From an uncultured Eubacteriales bacterium (GTDB taxonomy: Bacteria; Bacillota; Clostridia; Christensenellales; CAG-138), in assembly GCA_900549955.1 (NCBI GenBank), contig URQH01000027.1:1-18455 (forward strand): a stretch of 18,455 nucleotides of DNA, read 5' to 3'. Both the position numbers and the translations under genes were made by a program. The notes under the pieces are model-generated. The model searched no databases. It had not been told where the DNA came from and worked only from the letters and a program-made list of their open reading frames with translations. Positions 7,125-13,710 of the stretch are shown here, piece after piece (the stretch's first letter is position 1; every line of letters starts with the position of its first letter).

Positions 7125-9350
7125 TTATTCCGTCGTCGGCACGGTGCCGTCTTCCGGCACGGTGCCGTCCTCCGGCGTGGGCGCCGTGGCGGACGGCGGC
7201 GCCTTGTCAAACGTGACGAACACTTCCGTGCCCGGCTCCACTTCCGTGCCTTCCGGAATGGACTGCGTGAGGATCTGCCCAAGGCACGCGCTCTTGTCGT
7301 AGTTGAGCACGAGACCCAGCTTGTCCAGCGCGTCGAAGGCGTCCTGGCGGCGCTTGCCGACCAGGTTCGGCACTTCGACGAGGCTCTTGACCGTGTCTTC
7401 GTCGCTGTAGGTGGTCATGGTCGTGTAGATGACCACGCGCGTCCCTTCCGGCACCTCGGTGTTGGCGGCGGGCACCTGCGTGAGCACGACGGCCTGCGCT
7501 TCCGATGTGGTGTAGATGGCCTCCGGGAAGCCGGCGCGCTCGAGGATATAGGAGGCGCGCTCGGCCGTTTCGCCGACCACGTTCGGCACCGTCACGGTCT
7601 CCGTCTCGGTGTTGGGCATGATGCCGTAATACTGCACGAGGTTCGACAGCGTGCGCTGCACGAACGGCGCGGCGACCGTGCTGCCGTAGATCACGGGCAC
7701 GCGCGGCTCGTCGACCATGACGAGGCAGATGAGCTCCGGGTCGTCCGCCGGCACAAAGCCGATGAACGAGGCGATCAGCAGCGTGCTGGACACCTTGCCG
7801 TTCTCGTCGTATTTCTGGGCGGTGCCGGTCTTGCCGCCGACCGTATAGCCGGTGATCTGCGCGTTGCTGCCGCTGCCCTCGTCCACGACCGACTGGAGGA
7901 TCTCGCGCACCTTGGCGGAGGTCTCGGAGCTGATCACGCGCCGCAGCTCCGTCGGTTCGTTGTGCTCGATGACGGAGGTCAGCCCGTCGTCGTCGGTGGC
8001 GGTGATCGAATCGATCACGTAGGGCTGCATGAGCACCCCGCCGTTGATGGCGGCCGCCGCGGCGGAGAGCATTTGCAGCGGCGTGGTGGTGATGCTCTGG
8101 CCAAAGCCAATGCGCGCCAGATCCGTGTCGCGGATGTACTTGCGGTGGATGACTTCCCCGGTGTCCTCGCCGGGGATGCCGCTCTCGGTCGTGGTGCCGA
8201 AGCCGAAGGCGTAGATGTAGTCGTAGAACGTGTCCACGCCCATCGCGAGCGCCATCTGCATGAACGCGCAGTTGCACGAGTTCTGGCACGCCTCGGCGAG
8301 CGTCTGGTGCCCGTGCCCGCCCTTCTTCCAGCAGTGGATCGTGTCCGTGCGGAAGGTCAGCGAGCCGGAGCACTCGAACGTGCTGTCCATCGTCACCGCG
8401 CCGGAGTCCAGCGCGGCTGCAAGCGTGATGATCTTGAAGATCGAGCCCGGTTCAAACGTGTCCGTGACCGAACGGTTGCGCGACATGGCCATCAACGAGG
8501 TGACGTCACTGCGGTCCGGGTTGTTCAGGTCAAACGTCGGGTTGGTGCCCGTGGCCAGGATGCGTCCAGTGGACGGATCCATGACGATGCCGGTGACCGT
8601 GCTCGCGTTGTTGACCGACATGCACTCGGCGAGCGCCGTCTCCAGGTAGCCCTGCACGGCCACATCGGTGGTCAGCGTGACGTCGTAGCCGTTGGTCGGG
8701 GCGATGTATTCCTCCTCGCCGTAGGCGAGCGGGTTGCCGCGGGCGTCCCTTGGCGTGACGATGCGGCCGTTGACGCCGGCCAGGTATTTGTCCAGCGACG
8801 CTTCAATGCCGGTCTGCCCTTCGCCGTCGATGCCGGTGAACCCGATCAGCTGCGCAAACAGGTTGCCGTTGGAGTATTTGCGCGTCATGTCGGTCGAAAA
8901 GCTGATGATGCCGTTGCCGAAGTTCAGCGCAATGATCTCGTCGACCACATCGCTCGACACCTGCCGCTTGAGCACCAGCTGCGACCGGTCGGTGCGGGAC
9001 ACCTTGGCATAGACTTCGTCATAGCTCATGTCCAGGATGTCCGACACGAGGATGGACACGCGCACGCGCTCCGATTCGGCGTCGTCGCCGTCGAGCACCT
9101 GCGGGTTGACCAATACGCGGTAGGAGGTGCCGCTCTGCGCGAGCACGGTGTCGTTCGTGTCGAGGATCCGGCCGCGCTGGGCCTGGATAGCGCTTTGCCG
9201 CGTCTGCTGTTTCAGCGCCATGCTCTGCAGCCTGGGGCCGTCGATAATCTGTACCTGAAACAACCGGAACACGAGCAGTAAAAACAGGACCGCCGCGAAT
9301 CCCAGCAGGATCATCAGGCGTTTTTTCAGTTGTGGCGCAGGTGCTGCCAT
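7125..9350 (-). CDS. Class B penicillin-binding protein with two PASTA domains (PBP2x/SpoVD/FtsI-like)
   Basis: This is a membrane-anchored DD-transpeptidase that would crosslink septal peptidoglycan with FtsW. Its 741 residues comprise a short cytoplasmic tail, one membrane helix (about 11-32), the PBP dimerisation domain with the RGRILD signature (59-64), and a transpeptidase domain with SIFK (catalytic Ser303), SCN (358-360) and KTG (507-509). Two PASTA domains follow (about 585-647 and 657-715), then a Pro/Asp/Gly/Thr tail ending in a duplicated hexapeptide. Two PASTA repeats recall PBP2x, while the Cys-rich region around the SxN motif recalls sporulation-type SpoVD, so I give no symbol. 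Start: ATG at 9350 with GGAAGGAG upstream. It sits between ftsL and murE, the usual ftsI place; being the only class B PBP in the cluster, it may serve vegetative division, sporulation or both. Confidence 0.93.
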   Translation of the reverse strand: MAAPAPQLKKRLMILLGFAAVLFLLLVFRLFQVQIIDGPRLQSMALKQQTRQSAIQAQRGRILDTNDTVLAQSGTSYRVLVNPQVLDGDDAESERVRVSILVSDILDMSYDEVYAKVSRTDRSQLVLKRQVSSDVVDEIIALNFGNGIISFSTDMTRKYSNGNLFAQLIGFTGIDGEGQTGIEASLDKYLAGVNGRIVTPRDARGNPLAYGEEEYIAPTNGYDVTLTTDVAVQGYLETALAECMSVNNASTVTGIVMDPSTGRILATGTNPTFDLNNPDRSDVTSLMAMSRNRSVTDTFEPGSIFKIITLAAALDSGAVTMDSTFECSGSLTFRTDTIHCWKKGGHGHQTLAEACQNSCNCAFMQMALAMGVDTFYDYIYAFGFGTTTESGIPGEDTGEVIHRKYIRDTDLARIGFGQSITTTPLQMLSAAAAAINGGVLMQPYVIDSITATDDDGLTSVIEHNEPTELRRVISSETSAKVREILQSVVDEGSGSNAQITGYTVGGKTGTAQKYDENGKVSSTLLIASFIGFVPADDPELICLVMVDEPRVPVIYGSTVAAPFVQRTLSNLVQYYGIMPNTETETVTVPNVVGETAERASYILERAGFPEAIYTTSEAQAVVLTQVPAANTEVPEGTRVVIYTTMTTYSDEDTVKSLVEVPNLVGKRRQDAFDALDKLGLVLNYDKSACLGQILTQSIPEGTEVEPGTEVFVTFDKAPPSATAPTPEDGTVPEDGTVPTTE
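7141..7176 (-). repeat. 18-bp tandem duplication at the 3' end of the PBP gene
   Basis: Two adjacent 18-nt units (7141-7158 and 7159-7176) differ at one base and encode the hexapeptide PEDGTV twice in the extracytoplasmic tail. It is in frame and fits slippage within a low-complexity linker. Confidence 0.8.
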
Positions 9351-9398
9351 GCCTTGGCTCCTTCCTGCGGGCGGATCCGCTATCCGCCGTCCGTAGCC

Positions 9399-9953
9399 TT
9401 ACGGTACGGCGGGCGTATCCTCGTCCGGCGTCTGCCCGGCGGGATCCTCCCCGTCCGGCGTCGTCCCGTCCGGCGCGTCCCCGGAGGGGGTGGTGCTGCC
9501 GGTGATGGGGATCGGACTGCCCGATTGCAAGTATTGCGACTGTACCGGATAGCGCATGCCATGGCTTTCGGCGTATTGCTGGGCGTCCTCGAGCGTTACG
9601 GCGCATTCGATGTCGGCCTCCAGCGTGTTGATGTGGAGCTGGATCTCCTCGATCGAATCGTTCAACGTGTTGATCTGGGCGTAGGCGCGGGAAATGCGCT
9701 CATACCCGGACAGGACGAACACCAGCATGCCGGCGAACACAAAGGCACAGAACATGATGCCGATGCGCGAACTGAGCTTCATCTCGGTGCGCGGGCGGAG
9801 GGCGACCGGGGTCGCCTTCAGCGGCGCGGCTTTGAGCTTTTCTCCGGTTTCGGGATCGTATGCGTAGGCCCCACTGTCGCGGGTGGGCGCATACAGCCTT
9901 GTCGGCGGGGCGCCGTTTCGCCGCTCGTCGCGTTCAAAGCGGATTTTCTCCAT
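9399..9953 (-). CDS. ftsL: FtsL-like bitopic cell division protein
   Basis: The product is a single-pass membrane protein of 184 residues with a charged cytoplasmic tail (1-60), one membrane helix (about 62-82), a heptad-rich coiled coil (about 85-118, YERISRAYAQINTLNDSI...), then LEDAQQYAESHGMRYPVQSQY, in which the Gly-Met and Pro spacing is typical of FtsL/DivIC proteins. FtsL bridges FtsQ/DivIB and the FtsW-PBP pair to control septal synthesis. Position between rsmH and the PBP gene is the standard ftsL slot. Unusual are the long N-terminal tail and a roughly 40-residue C-terminal tail rich in Pro, Asp, Gly and Thr; classical FtsL proteins are about 100-120 residues. Start: ATG at 9953 with a GAGGG element upstream. 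FtsL diverges fast, so the call rests on topology plus synteny. Confidence 0.82.
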   Translation of the reverse strand: MEKIRFERDERRNGAPPTRLYAPTRDSGAYAYDPETGEKLKAAPLKATPVALRPRTEMKLSSRIGIMFCAFVFAGMLVFVLSGYERISRAYAQINTLNDSIEEIQLHINTLEADIECAVTLEDAQQYAESHGMRYPVQSQYLQSGSPIPITGSTTPSGDAPDGTTPDGEDPAGQTPDEDTPAVP

Positions 9954-10023
9954 GCAGATCCCTCACTATCTCTATGCGGTCAATGGCACAAATTAGCACG
10001 CGCTTTCTGCCGGTGCCGGCGGT

Positions 10024-10980
10024 TCAGGCCCGCGGCGCTGCCGCGTCCAGCTTTTCGATCGCGCGCAGCTTGGCGCACGTGGCGCGGCTGTTTTCCTTTG
10101 CCTCTTCCGGCGTGCACGAAAGGGGCTTGCGGGTGAGCACCCTGGCCGTGGGCTGCCTGCCGCAGGTGCAGATGGGCGCCTTGGGCGGGCAGGTGCAGGG
10201 GTGCTCGTAGGCGCGGAACGCCTGCTTCACGATGCGGTCCTCGAGCGAGTGGAACGTGAGGATCACGAGCCGGCCGCCGGGGGCGAGCAGGTCGTGCGCA
10301 TCGTCGATGGCGGCGCGCAGGCCGTCCAGCTCGCCGTTGACGGCGATGCGGATGGCTTGGAACGTGCGGCGGGCCGGGTGCTGCGCCTCGTGGCGGCTTT
10401 TGGCCGGCATGGCCGCGGCAACCAGGCGGGCGAGCTGCCCGGTCGTCTCGATGGGCGCCTTTTCGCGCTCGCGTACAATGCGGTCCGCAATGCGCGCGGC
10501 ATAGCGCTCTTCGCCGTAGTCGCGCAGGATGTGGCACAGCGTCTCAAACGAGCTGCCGTTTACCACGTCGCGCGCCGAGAGCGGGGCCTTCTGATCCATG
10601 CGCATGTCCAGCGGGGCGTCGGCATGGTAGGAAAAGCCGCGTTCCGGCGTGTCGAGCTGGTGGCTCGATACCCCGAGGTCCAGCAGGATGCCGTCCGCGG
10701 CGTGGACGCCGAGCGGCGAGAGCAGCTCCCGCATCTGAAAAAAATTGCCATGAACAGCGAGGAAACGGGCGCCAAAGGCCCGCAGTCTTTCCTCCGATGC
10801 TGTCACGGCTTCCCAATCCCGGTCGATTCCGATCAGCCGGCCCGTCTCCGGCATGCGGCTGAGCACCAGCTCCGCGTGGCCGCCGCCGCCCAGCGTCCCA
10901 TCCACAAACAGGCCGCCCCGCTCCGGCCGCAGATATTCCAATACCTCCCGCGACAGGACGGGAACGTGCGAAAAACTCAT
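10024..10980 (-). CDS. rsmH: 16S rRNA (cytosine(1402)-N(4))-methyltransferase (RsmH, formerly MraW)
   Basis: RsmH uses S-adenosylmethionine to N4-methylate C1402 of 16S rRNA in the ribosomal P site. The 318-residue protein has the SAM-binding VDGTLGGGGHA (26-36), GIDRD (51-55), DGILLDLGVSSHQLD (96-110), GFSYHADAPLDMRMD (115-129), HPARRTFQAIRIAVN (201-215) and LTFHSLEDRIVK (241-252). A CTCPP...CTCG cysteine cluster (262-274) occurs near the C-terminus, as seen in other Firmicute homologues. The start codon at 10980 overlaps the mraZ stop codon as ATGA (4-nt overlap) and there is little SD sequence, so translation is probably coupled to mraZ. The open frame continues upstream through mraZ but lacks family similarity there. 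Confidence 0.96.
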   Translation of the reverse strand: MSFSHVPVLSREVLEYLRPERGGLFVDGTLGGGGHAELVLSRMPETGRLIGIDRDWEAVTASEERLRAFGARFLAVHGNFFQMRELLSPLGVHAADGILLDLGVSSHQLDTPERGFSYHADAPLDMRMDQKAPLSARDVVNGSSFETLCHILRDYGEERYAARIADRIVREREKAPIETTGQLARLVAAAMPAKSRHEAQHPARRTFQAIRIAVNGELDGLRAAIDDAHDLLAPGGRLVILTFHSLEDRIVKQAFRAYEHPCTCPPKAPICTCGRQPTARVLTRKPLSCTPEEAKENSRATCAKLRAIEKLDAAAPRA

Positions 10981-11423
10981 ATGCCCAGCTGCTGCAGGTG
11001 CTGCAGCGCGTCCGCAAAGCCGGCGTCTGCCGCTTCGCTGTGGCGGCGCAGCTGATCCGGATCCCAGAACTCGATGCGGTTGCCCACGCCGATCAGCGTG
11101 GCCTCGCGCGTGAGGCCGGCGATCTCCCGCAGCTGTGCCGGGATGAGCACGCGGCCCTGCTTGTCCGTCTCGCACGCGGCGGCCATGGCGTACAGCCGCC
11201 GGCGTACCGCCTGGCCCGCCATGTCCGTGACCGGCAGGGAGGCGAGTTTTTCCGAAAACAGCTCCCATTCGGACACCGACATGCCAAACAGGCAGGTGGC
11301 GTCGCCGCCGCCGAGCAGGCCGAGCGTCACGATGAGCACGTCGCCCACGTCGTCGCGCCATTTGGCGGGGACGAACACGCGCCCTTTTGCGTCGAGCGTG
11401 TGCGAAAAAGAACCGATCAACAT
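10977..11423 (-). CDS. mraZ: Transcriptional regulator MraZ
   Basis: MraZ is an AbrB-fold DNA-binding protein that binds repeated TGGG-type boxes at its own promoter and represses the dcw operon in the bacteria studied. The 148-residue product has two swapped-hairpin repeats, each with the diagnostic DxxxR motif: DAKGR at 11-15 (followed by VFVPAKWR) and DKQGR at 87-91 (followed by VLIPAQLRE). The ATG at 11423 gives the family start MLIGSFSHTLD and has AAAGGGGG about 8 nt upstream; a longer frame to 11549 would begin in the promoter leader. It is the first gene of the cluster and is coupled to rsmH by an ATGA overlap. A matching operator lies about 110-135 nt upstream of its start. Confidence 0.97.
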   Translation of the reverse strand: MLIGSFSHTLDAKGRVFVPAKWRDDVGDVLIVTLGLLGGGDATCLFGMSVSEWELFSEKLASLPVTDMAGQAVRRRLYAMAAACETDKQGRVLIPAQLREIAGLTREATLIGVGNRIEFWDPDQLRRHSEAADAGFADALQHLQQLGI

Positions 11424-11454
11424 GGCGCGTTCCCCCTTTCCAAGCGGCGGTACC

Positions 11455-11503
11455 GGGCGGCATGCCCGCCCGCGCGGGGCGCCGGCGACGGCTGTGGCAG
11501 CCG
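11455..11503 (-). repeat. Two hairpins in the mraZ 5' leader
   Basis: The predicted leader of about 98 nt contains two GC-rich hairpins: 11489-11503 (CGGCTG/CAGCCG, 3-nt loop) and 11455-11471 (GGGCGG/CCGCCC, 5-nt loop). Neither has a T-run. They could affect mRNA stability or ribosome loading; in such GC-rich sequence chance folding is also plausible. Confidence 0.4.
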
Positions 11504-11527
11504 ACACTTTCACCCTCTTGTGCAGTA

Positions 11528-11556
11528 AGTATACACCACTTTGCCCCATTTGTCAC
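11528..11556 (-). promoter_or_regulatory. mraZ (dcw) promoter, sigma-A type
   Basis: On the minus strand GTGACA (11551-11556, 5 of 6 to TTGACA) and TATACT (11528-11533) are 17 nt apart. The predicted start is near 11521, giving a leader of about 98 nt to the mraZ ATG. The promoter is overlaid by the three MraZ-type boxes. Confidence 0.82.
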
Positions 11557-11558
11557 CA
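11534..11558 (-). promoter_or_regulatory. MraZ operator: three TGGKG boxes at 10-bp period
   Basis: Read on the minus strand, TGGTG (11554-11558), TGGGG (11544-11548) and TGGTG (11534-11538) are separated by exactly 5 nt each. This matches the TGGGN-N5 direct repeat layout known for MraZ binding in Escherichia coli. The boxes touch the -35, lie in the spacer and abut the -10, so bound MraZ would block RNA polymerase and give autorepression. Confidence 0.8.
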
Positions 11559-11569
11559 CCTACACGGTC

Positions 11570-11596
11570 AATTTGTCCGTTTTTTTTGAACAAATT
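11570..11596. repeat. Inverted repeat flanking a T8 tract in the divergent region
   Basis: AATTTGTCC (11570-11578) and GAACAAATT (11588-11596) are inverted copies with one mismatch, 9 nt apart, around a run of eight T. It overlaps the outer candidate promoter of the topoisomerase operon and may be a protein-binding site. Confidence 0.45.
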
Positions 11597-11601
11597 ATAA
11601 A
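11573..11601 (+). promoter_or_regulatory. Candidate distal promoter of the topoisomerase operon
   Basis: TTGTCC (11573-11578) and TATAAA (11596-11601) are 17 nt apart on the plus strand (4 of 6 and 5 of 6 consensus matches). The start would be near 11608, about 106 nt before the first ATG. It stands back-to-back with the mraZ promoter, with only 16 nt between the two -35 boxes. Confidence 0.5.
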
Positions 11602-11607
11602 TTCGAC

Positions 11608-11650
11608 AAAAAACCCCCATTTCGCGCGCCGCGCAAGGCGGGACGGGGGG
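11608..11650 (-). terminator. Weak terminator-like element between the divergent promoters
   Basis: On the minus strand a C-run (from 11645-11650) and GGGGG (11614-11618) could pair around a GC-rich insert that itself can fold, directly followed by T6 (11608-11613). It might stop leftward read-through before the mraZ promoter. The large loop makes this uncertain. Confidence 0.3.
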
Positions 11651-11651
11651 A

Positions 11652-11679
11652 TTCGCAAGCGCACAATTTGTGGTATACT
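11652..11679 (+). promoter_or_regulatory. Proximal extended -10 promoter of the topoisomerase operon, with palindrome in the spacer
   Basis: TTCGCA (11652-11657) and TATACT (11674-11679) are 16 nt apart, and TGG directly before the -10 forms an extended -10 element. The predicted start near 11686 gives a leader of about 28 nt. The spacer contains CACAATTTGTG (11662-11672), inverted halves CACAA/TTGTG around one central base, a plausible repressor site. Confidence 0.68.
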
Positions 11680-11713
11680 ATTGTTCCGGTAAGACATAGA
11701 TGTGGGGGTATCC

Positions 11714-13699
11714 ATGGCAAAGACATATACCGTATCGGATATTCAGGTGATCGAGGGGCTGGATGCGGTCCGCATGCGGCCGGGCATGTACATCGGCTCG
11801 ACCGGGCAGCGCGGGCTGCACCACCTGCTCTGGGAAATTGTGGACAATTCCATCGACGAGGCGGCCAACGGCTATGCGTCCGAGGTGAGCGTCACGCTCA
11901 ACCGGGACGGGTCGGTCACCGTGGCGGACAACGGTCGCGGCATCCCGGTCGGCATTCACGAAAAGCTGGGCGTGTCCGGCGTGGAGGTCGTGTTTACGCA
12001 GCTGCACGCCGGCGGCAAGTTCGGCAACGACAGTTACGGCTATTCGGGCGGGCTGCACGGCGTGGGCGCGTCGGTGGTCAACGCGCTGTCGGAGTGGCTG
12101 ACGGTCGAAGTGTTCTATGAGAACCGCGCGTATAAGATGGAGTTTGAGAGCGTGGACGACGGCACGGGGCACATCGTCTCCGGCAAGCCGAAATATCCGC
12201 TCACGGAGGTCGGGCGGACGCGCCGGCAGGGGACGGTGGTCACGTTCAAGCCGGACGCGCGCGTGTTTGAGACGGTGGAGATGAACTATGACGTCGTGTC
12301 GCGCCGGTTGCGGGAGCTGGCGTACCTCAACCGCGGCGTGCGCATGGTGCTGACCGACAACCGGCGGCGCAGCGCCGCCGAGGACGGCGAGGAGCGGCCG
12401 CGCACGGTGGAATACCGGTTCGACGGCGGCCTGTCGGACTTTGTCACGTTTTTGAATGCGGACAAGACCACGCTGTACGAGCCGCCCATCCACGTGCAGG
12501 GCAGCAGCGGCGGCATCGTGGTGGAGCTGGCGCTGCAGCACAACGACGGCTATGCCGACAGCCTCTTTTCCTATGTGAACAACATCCCGACCACCGAGGG
12601 CGGCACGCACGAGACGGGGTTCAAGGCCGCCTTCACGAAGGTGATGAACGACTACTGCCGCCGCACCGGCATTTTGAAGGAGAAGGACGCGTCGCTCGCG
12701 GGCGAGGATTTCCGCGAGGGCATCACGGCGGTGCTGAGCCTCAAGATGCGCTCCATCCAGTTTGAGGGCCAGACCAAGACGAAGCTGGGCAACACGGAGG
12801 CGCGGCCGGCGGTCGAGGCCGTGGTGGGCGAGGAACTCACGCGGTTTCTCGAGGACCTGAAGCACGCGGCCGTGGGCAACGCCATCGCGGAAAAGGCGGT
12901 CAAATCGGCCAAGGTGCGCGAGGCGGCGCGCAAGGCCAAGGCCACCGCGCGCGAGAAGAACAAGCTGGAAAACGCGCCGCTCGTGGGCAAGCTGTCCAGC
13001 TGCACCGGCCGCAACGCGGCGGTGAACGAGCTGTTCATCGTCGAGGGCGACTCCGCGGGCGGCAGCGCCAAGCAGGGGCGCGACCGCCGCTTTCAGGCGA
13101 TTTTGCCGCTCAGGGGCAAGCCGCTCAACGTCGAAAAAAAGCGGCTCGACCAGGTGTTGCAGAACGAGGAGTTCCGCTCCATGATCACGGCCATCGGCAC
13201 CGGCATCGGCGAGGATTTCGACATCCGTTCGCTCCGGTACGACAAGATCATCATCCTGGCCGACGCGGACCAGGACGGCGCGCACATCCGCTCCATCCTG
13301 CTCACGTTCTTCTACCGGTACATGAAGCCGCTCATCACCGAGGGGCACGTGTACATCGGCCGGCCGCCGCTCTACAAGGTGCAAAAGGGCGGCAAGTCCG
13401 TCTACTGCTACGACGACGACGAGCTGCGGCAGGCCACGCGCAGCGTGGGCCGCGGCTATACGCTCCAGCGTTACAAGGGGCTGGGCGAGATGAACCCGGA
13501 GCAGCTCTGGGAGACGACGATGAACCCGCAGAACCGGCAGCTCATCCGCGTTACGATCGAGGACGCGGCGGACGTGGAACACCTGGTCACCGTGCTCATG
13601 GGCGACAAGGTGCAGTCCCGCAAGGAGTACATCTTCGAGTATGCGGATTTCAACCGCCGGCGCGACGACGTGTTTGAAAAGATGGCCAACCGACAGTAG
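11714..13699 (+). CDS. parE: Type IIA DNA topoisomerase subunit B (GyrB/ParE-like)
   Basis: This is the ATPase subunit that works with the next gene to pass one DNA duplex through another. The 661-residue protein has a GHKL ATPase domain (EIVDNSIDEA with catalytic Glu41, Asn45; ADNGRGIP at 71-78; SGGLHGVGASVVNALS at 111-126), a transducer domain, and a TOPRIM domain with EGDSAGG (444-450), PLRGKPLNVEK (465-475) and the metal-binding DADQDGAHI (517-525), then YKGLGEMNPEQLWETTMNP. At 661 residues it lacks the large TOPRIM insertion of proteobacterial GyrB. Residue 109 is Gly where E. coli GyrB has Lys110. The ATG at 11714 has GGGGG 5 nt upstream; a GTG at 11702 overlaps that SD and is unlikely. 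The symbol is provisional, since gyrase and topoisomerase IV cannot be told apart securely here. Confidence 0.9.
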   Translation: MAKTYTVSDIQVIEGLDAVRMRPGMYIGSTGQRGLHHLLWEIVDNSIDEAANGYASEVSVTLNRDGSVTVADNGRGIPVGIHEKLGVSGVEVVFTQLHAGGKFGNDSYGYSGGLHGVGASVVNALSEWLTVEVFYENRAYKMEFESVDDGTGHIVSGKPKYPLTEVGRTRRQGTVVTFKPDARVFETVEMNYDVVSRRLRELAYLNRGVRMVLTDNRRRSAAEDGEERPRTVEYRFDGGLSDFVTFLNADKTTLYEPPIHVQGSSGGIVVELALQHNDGYADSLFSYVNNIPTTEGGTHETGFKAAFTKVMNDYCRRTGILKEKDASLAGEDFREGITAVLSLKMRSIQFEGQTKTKLGNTEARPAVEAVVGEELTRFLEDLKHAAVGNAIAEKAVKSAKVREAARKAKATAREKNKLENAPLVGKLSSCTGRNAAVNELFIVEGDSAGGSAKQGRDRRFQAILPLRGKPLNVEKKRLDQVLQNEEFRSMITAIGTGIGEDFDIRSLRYDKIIILADADQDGAHIRSILLTFFYRYMKPLITEGHVYIGRPPLYKVQKGGKSVYCYDDDELRQATRSVGRGYTLQRYKGLGEMNPEQLWETTMNPQNRQLIRVTIEDAADVEHLVTVLMGDKVQSRKEYIFEYADFNRRRDDVFEKMANRQ

Positions 13700-13710
13700 A
13701 GGACGACGAT

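Noticed and set aside
11702..11713. GTG at 11702 as start of the GyrB/ParE-like gene
   Set aside because: It overlaps the GGGGG element that best serves as SD for the ATG at 11714, which also gives the expected N-terminus.
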